Below, in pieces: positions 59,529 through 64,000 of a stretch of DNA of 64,000 nt. The translations under genes and the position numbers were made by a program. The notes beneath the pieces were generated by a model that saw only the letters and a list, made by a program, of their open reading frames with translations, did not search any database and was not told the origin of the DNA. The stretch's first letter is position 1, and each line of letters starts with the position of its first letter. This DNA is from Endocalyx cinctus (Eukaryota; Ascomycota; Sordariomycetes; Amphisphaeriales; Apiosporaceae), in NCBI GenBank assembly GCA_001600455.1, contig BCKC01000009.1, forward strand, positions 1,240,001-1,304,000, in the 5' to 3' direction.

Positions 59529-61788
59529 CTAACCCATAGTCGCCTCCGAAAGAGGAACCACGTCCTCCTCCCCCTTCGTCAAGTTCCCGTTCCCGTTCCC
59601 GTTCGCGTTCGCGTTCGCGTTCGCGTTCCTCAGCCTATCTTCGACCGCCGCCGCTTTCGCCGGATCTCTCGCGCTCACGCCGGCCTTTTCCATCTGCGCC
59701 TCCAAATCCCTCTCCTGCTGTCGCTGTCGTTGGCTGGGATTCCCGTTGGCGTCGGTGTTCGCGTCCGAGTGCGAGGTATTCGCCATGTTGGCGTGCTCCT
59801 CGATCCCGTGCTGCGGCACGATCTTGCGCCGGCCGTCGGGCGAGGGTTCGTGGTGGGCCGGGCTCCAGGCGAGGAAGTCGCGGCGCACCTCGACGTAGTC
59901 GTACGCGAACTCGCCGAGCTGGTCGTCGTCCATGCCGAGGAGCTCGGCGCGCTCCGACGCGCGCAGGTGCAGGCCCGGCACGAGGTCGACGAGCTTGGCG
60001 AGCAGGGCCGAGACGACGAACGCGTACCCGCAGCACGCGACGACGTAGGCCACCTGGATGTACAGCTGCGCGTAGTGGTGGTCGACCCAGCCGCCCGGGT
60101 ACACGCCGTTGTTGACGCCGTCTAGGCCGACGATGTAGTTGGCGCCGAAGAGCGCGTTGAATATCAGCCCGACGATACCGCCGATGGCGTGCTCGGCGAA
60201 GACGTCGAGAGAATCGTCGATTCGGATCAGGAATTTAACTGTTTATCACAAAATTTTTTTTAGTCTGTCTCTTTTTTTTTTTTTACCCGAAAAGAATCTC
60301 AAGAGTAAAAGTTATACGTACCCTTAGTACCAAAGTTACAGCAGACGCCCGCGACGACGCCCAAGACGATGGAAGCCCAAGGGGCGATGAAACCGGAAGC
60401 GGGGGTAGCGGCGACGAGGCCCGAGATGGCGCCGGAGCACCAGCCGACCATGGACCACTTCTTGGCGAGGCGGAAATCGAGGAGGCACCAGGTCATGGCG
60501 GCGAACATGGCGGTGAGGCACGAGTTCCAGCAGGCCATGACGGCGCGGAGGTTGGCGCCGAAGGCGGACCCGCCGTTGAACCCGAGCCAGCCGAACCAGA
60601 GGAGGATGGTACCGAGCGTGACGAGCGAGACGTTGTGGGGCCGGAAGTTGAGCATCATCTTCTCCTGGCGGCGGCCGAGCACCCACGAGTACGCGAGGGC
60701 CGACATACCCGACCCGATCTCGACCGGGCCGCCGCCTGCGTAGTCGAGCACGCCGTAGTTGAAGGCCCACCCGTTCACGTTCCACACCCAGCACGCGATC
60801 GGGCAGTACACCAACGTGCACCACAGGAACACGAACACCATGGCCGGGAGCACACGTCCCCGCTCGGCCACGGCTCCGATCACGAGGGCGGCCGTCACGG
60901 CGCAGAACATCATCTATTAAATCGGAAAAAGGAGAAGAAAGAAAACAAGTTTAGCTTGCGTTCTCTCTTGAAACAATTTTTTTTTTTCATCTCTCTTCCA
61001 CTTTAAGTTTTTCTACGCGTATATCCTTAAAAAAAAGCATCCTCCTCTCGTCTAACCCCCCAAAATATATCAGGGAGAAGCGAGCAGGTTGAAACCGTAT
61101 TTTTTTTTGTCCGTGTGCACAAATAAGATGGATAATAATAATAATAAAAATGTCTCTCTCACCTGGTAAAAAGAGTACAGCAGTTCGGGTATCAAGGGGG
61201 AGCCGGGGGACGGGACGGCCAAGGTGTTGAGGAGGCCGAAGTGGTGGAGGTCGCCGATGAAGCCGTTGGTGGCGGTGCTGCTGAAGGCGAGCGAGTAGCC
61301 CCAGAAGTACCACTGGAAGACGACGACGCTAAAGGACATCATGACGACCCAAATGAGGGAGAGGGCCGACTTCCGCCGCGACAGGCCCGAGTACAGGAAC
61401 GCGATGCCCGGCACCATCAGCAGGACCATGCACGCCGAGACGATGATGTAGGCCGAATCACCCGGCTGGTACCATTGGTTCAGATTTTCCGTATCTATAT
61501 TGGTTTTTAATTAATCACATTGTCCCGAATTAGTCAAGTTTTATTCGGATATTTTTTTTTCTTTTCTTTTGTGGATAATAAAAACAAAAAAAAAAAGCAA
61601 AGCAAAAAATGATATATGACATTGAACATGGGGGGAGCATGTGGAACATGGTTATTTTGAGGATATACCAAAATAACCGTGTCTCGCGCCGTAACACACG
61701 TACTTGAATCACCACCCCAATTCGGATCCGTGCCGTTGAATTCGGTGGGCGCACCGACCCAAGAGTACGAAGGTTCCCATCCGGACAT
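59529..61788 (-). CDS. meaA: Ammonium transporter, AMT/MEP family (MeaA/Mep1-3 type)
   Basis: Four exons on the minus strand, 61788-61704, 61494-61163, 60913-60322 and 60238-59529 (572 aa). The joins restore DSN|TENLNQWYQPGDSAYI, FYQ|MMFCAVTA and GTK|VKFLIRIDD. Eleven membrane helices are expected; visible landmarks are LYSGLSRRKSALS, AVAERGRVLPAM, GVLDYAGGGPVEIGSG, PHNVSLVTLGTILLWFGWLGFNGGS and DVFAEHAIGGIVG. The first pore twin-His position is Glu (E204 in GPVEIGSG) and the second is His353. That is the Mep1/Mep3/MeaA pattern, not the Mep2 sensor pattern. It imports ammonium at the plasma membrane. The cytosolic tail carries an Asn-Ala/Asn-Gly repeat. GATA-factor control is known for such genes, but I see only an occasional AGATAA (62492) upstream. 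Confidence 0.95.
59583..59630 (-). repeat. In-frame hexanucleotide repeat in the transporter tail
   Basis: GTTCCC is repeated three times, then GTTCGC four times, then a GTTCCT variant. On the minus strand this codes (Asn-Ala)4 then (Asn-Gly)3. Unit gain or loss keeps the frame and would change tail length by two residues at a time. Confidence 0.95.
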
Positions 61789-63194
61789 GGTTTATTTTTT
61801 ACTTTCTTCTCAAAACTACCAATAAGGGAAAAACTATTTGTAAGTTTTTACGAGAAGGAAAATAAACCCTTTTCTTCTTTTCGCTTAAAACCACTTCTCG
61901 GATGGAAGTGTAAGCTTTGATTCGTCTCGGGCCGCTCGAGCGGGATAAAAAAAATATCAAGTAATAATTATATAAGAGAAATAGGGAAAAAAGAAAAGAG
62001 AAGGGGAGGGAGAGGATAGAAAAAGGGAAGAAAAAAATAAAGAAGGATAAAAATAAAAAAGAATAGGAAAAGTAATTTGGCTCGTGACTAGGATGACGTC
62101 GACACGGTTACCAGGTCCGTCCCTCTTCTTCTCTCTCTCCTCTCTCTCTCTCTCTATATATATATATCTATATAATATATATAAAGAAGAGTGTGTGGGA
62201 TTTACCGTTCGAACTACCTTTCGTCTCTTCTCTCTTTTTTTTTCACTCTAAACCCATCTATAAGAAAAAAAAGAAAACTTACCCCGTTCTAAGATTAAGA
62301 CAGGGGTTTGTTTGGTTCTTTTTTTATAGGATGAGAAAAGCCAAAAACAGAAAAGACGACCAAAAAAATAACAACTAAAACTAAAACTTTGGACCCAAAG
62401 AAATAAAAGAAGAGCGCCGTCTCTCGAGAACGGATATTAAAAAAATCATGCGAGGGACGATTAAAAGACAAATAAAAAAAGAAGTTAATTAAGATAAAAT
62501 AGCTGGAAAGGATAATAAGTTTCGTCTACGGTTTTCTTTTTTAAACGAGTCGGGGTATCCGGAAGATTCCTTGTTACTAGCAATCGACTAAAGTAGCAGT
62601 CCGAACTTAAGGAAAATAAAAAAAAAAATAAAAAATAAAACTTAAGTTAAGTAAGGTACGGGAAGGGGTTCTTTTTTAACATGTGGTTTTGGTTGATTTA
62701 ATTCTTCTTTTCTCTGTATGTATGTATATATATATATATGGATATGTATATATATTATTATATTATACTAGCATAAAATAAAATGAAAAGAAAATGAGTA
62801 GAAAACCCAGCTTATTCTTCTTATGTTTTCCTTTCTCATAATGCATTGATTTCCTCTTATTGTTTTATAACGCGCACTACACACTAAAAGCGATATCGCT
62901 CAATAAGATTGGGAACCATCCTTGTTGTGACGAGAGAGACAGGAAGAAAAAAAAAGTGTATTTCTCTTTTGGTTGTTTCTTTTTCCTATACCATGTCTGA
63001 TCTATCTCTCCCTCTACCAAACTTTTTTTGCTGTTGGCCTCGAACCCCAAATTTTACCCCCACGGGCTTTGTATCAGAAAGAAGGGCTAACCTAGACAGT
63101 TATGTATATGCATACGTATATTATAGGATATCCAGGTAGTGTAGGGAAGAAGATGAACGTGAGATTGAAGATCAGATGTAAGGTCGTTCAACCC

Positions 63195-63206
63195 TTTTTT
63201 TTTTTT

Positions 63207-63237
<31 letters not shown>
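63195..63237. repeat. T-run followed by (TC)n microsatellite
   Basis: About 17 T residues, then TC repeated 13 times. Confidence 0.95.
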
Positions 63238-63241
<4 letters not shown>

Positions 63242-63959
63242 AGTTCTTAATATTTTTTAACCTCGGGACGGATTATATACAAGGTTAGATATAGATACGG
63301 TAGATCAAAGATAGATCGATGCCAGTATCTATCCCATCCATCCATCTACATATGTCTTGTCTAAACTTTCAAGGCACATATCTAGGTATATATCCATGGA
63401 TATATATATATATATATATGCACATGTCTTTTGTTTCTTTTTTCCTTCTCAGCTCGTTGCACTAGACGAAAAGCTTGTTTCCTTTGCTTATCTACGAATT
63501 ATGGGTGCTAGTGTAAGTAAAGCATCCACGGTACAAGAAAACATGTGAGATGGATCGTCTATGAATCGAACAAAAGCTTTCCACGGTCTTGGCTGGGTAC
63601 GGACGATGGGTCCTCGAGAGTACTTAGTTGTACGTACGTATACCCTCGAAACAAATGGTGGACGTTAATGTATTAACCTACTACCTTGGCATTGAGATGA
63701 CGAGGCGGCGAGCTTCCTTGGGGGTGTGGTATATAATTGTAACACTTAACAACAAGAAAAGTAAGATGATAATTAAACCAGGGGAAGTCTAAAAAAAAAA
63801 CAAAAAAAAAAAAAAAACAGCTTACTTCAAAAGACCAAAACCTGAAGCATCAAGCAACGCGCGCCTTGTACATAGTTCCGGTCCAACAAACCTGCACCAT
63901 CGGTAGTTTTCGTAGTGTGGTTTATACGTGATTTCGAAAAAGCACTTTGGTTCTGCCTT

Positions 63960-63969
63960 TACGGAGTAC
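63960..63969. repeat. TACGGAGTAC motif
   Basis: One of six intergenic copies of TACGGAGTA; this one shares the final C with the copy at 22591. Confidence 0.8.
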
Positions 63970-64000
63970 TTTGTACACTTACTAACCTAGTCGGAACCAC

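Larger units (their letters stand above)
61789..64000. other. Transporter promoter and right-edge intergenic region
   Basis: No gene can be supported. The first part is the ammonium transporter promoter, with purine-rich DNA and a TC/TA microsatellite (about 62129-62182). A T-run with (TC)n lies at 63195-63237, a TA microsatellite at about 63397-63419 and TACGGAGTAC at 63960-63969. An ATG at 63501 starts MGASVSKASTVQENM and then stops. It could be a short first exon (a GTAAGT follows MGAS), but no second exon is visible in the window. Confidence 0.45.

Noticed and set aside
59730..60743. Plus-strand ORFs over the ammonium transporter
   Set aside because: Shadows of GC-rich minus-strand exons.
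63501..63548. Possible myristoylated short protein starting MGASVSK
   Set aside because: Only 15 codons before a stop, and no downstream exon is visible in the window.

Overview
The window is nuclear DNA of a filamentous ascomycete (Pezizomycotina). Short GT-AG introns with fungal donors (GTAAGT, GTATGT), AT-rich intergenic DNA full of homopolymers and microsatellites, and families such as Rim15, Ofd1/Tpa1, Ppn1, KipA-type kinesin and CYP51 all point this way. The CYP51 sequence around its haem loop looks most like Sordariomycetes; an order-level placement would be a guess. There are no operons, CRISPR arrays or rRNA genes, and I saw no tRNA gene by eye.

Layout, left to right: a PlsC-type acyltransferase (+, 1422-2585, 3 exons); a 4 kb gap; a Rim15-type PAS/zinc-finger/kinase/receiver protein (+, 6561-12234, 2 exons); an Ofd1/Tpa1 2-oxoglutarate dioxygenase (+, 15164-17378, 2 exons); a vacuolar endopolyphosphatase Ppn1 (-, 18352-20559, 2 exons); a type II membrane glycosyltransferase-like protein (-, 23404-25187, 2 exons); an STK19-like winged-helix protein (+, 27879-29282); a type II membrane fucosyltransferase-like protein (-, 30034-31878); a KipA/Tea2/Kip2 kinesin-7 (-, 36397-39355, 2 exons); a 10.7 kb stretch with no recognisable gene (39356-50043); CYP51/Erg11 (+, 50044-51752, 3 exons); a DUF3074 protein (+, 52713-53831); valyl-tRNA synthetase (+, 54572-58508, 7 exons); and an AMT/MEP ammonium transporter (-, 59529-61788, 4 exons). 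I joined the exons by hand from splice sites, reading frame and family knowledge.

The genes are mostly independent housekeeping or regulatory genes, not a cluster. Loose functional links exist. Rim15, Ppn1 and the ammonium transporter all belong to nutrient physiology. Ofd1 and CYP51 are both tied to sterol/oxygen (SREBP) control in fission yeast. Two Golgi-type glycosyltransferase-like genes flank the STK19 gene. I see no evidence that any of these is a co-regulated cluster.

The most interesting signals are: (i) the valyl-tRNA synthetase has an in-frame, ATG-less upstream extension that looks like a mitochondrial presequence, suggesting non-AUG initiation of a second isoform; (ii) the Rim15 receiver domain has Glu where the phospho-accepting Asp should be, and an overlapping upstream ORF stops two bases before a second in-frame ATG; (iii) the endopolyphosphatase carries long Lys tracts next to acidic tracts, like targets of lysine polyphosphorylation; (iv) TACGGAGTA recurs in intergenic DNA; (v) a degenerate repeat family lies in the gene-poor region. 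I did not find a new multi-gene system.
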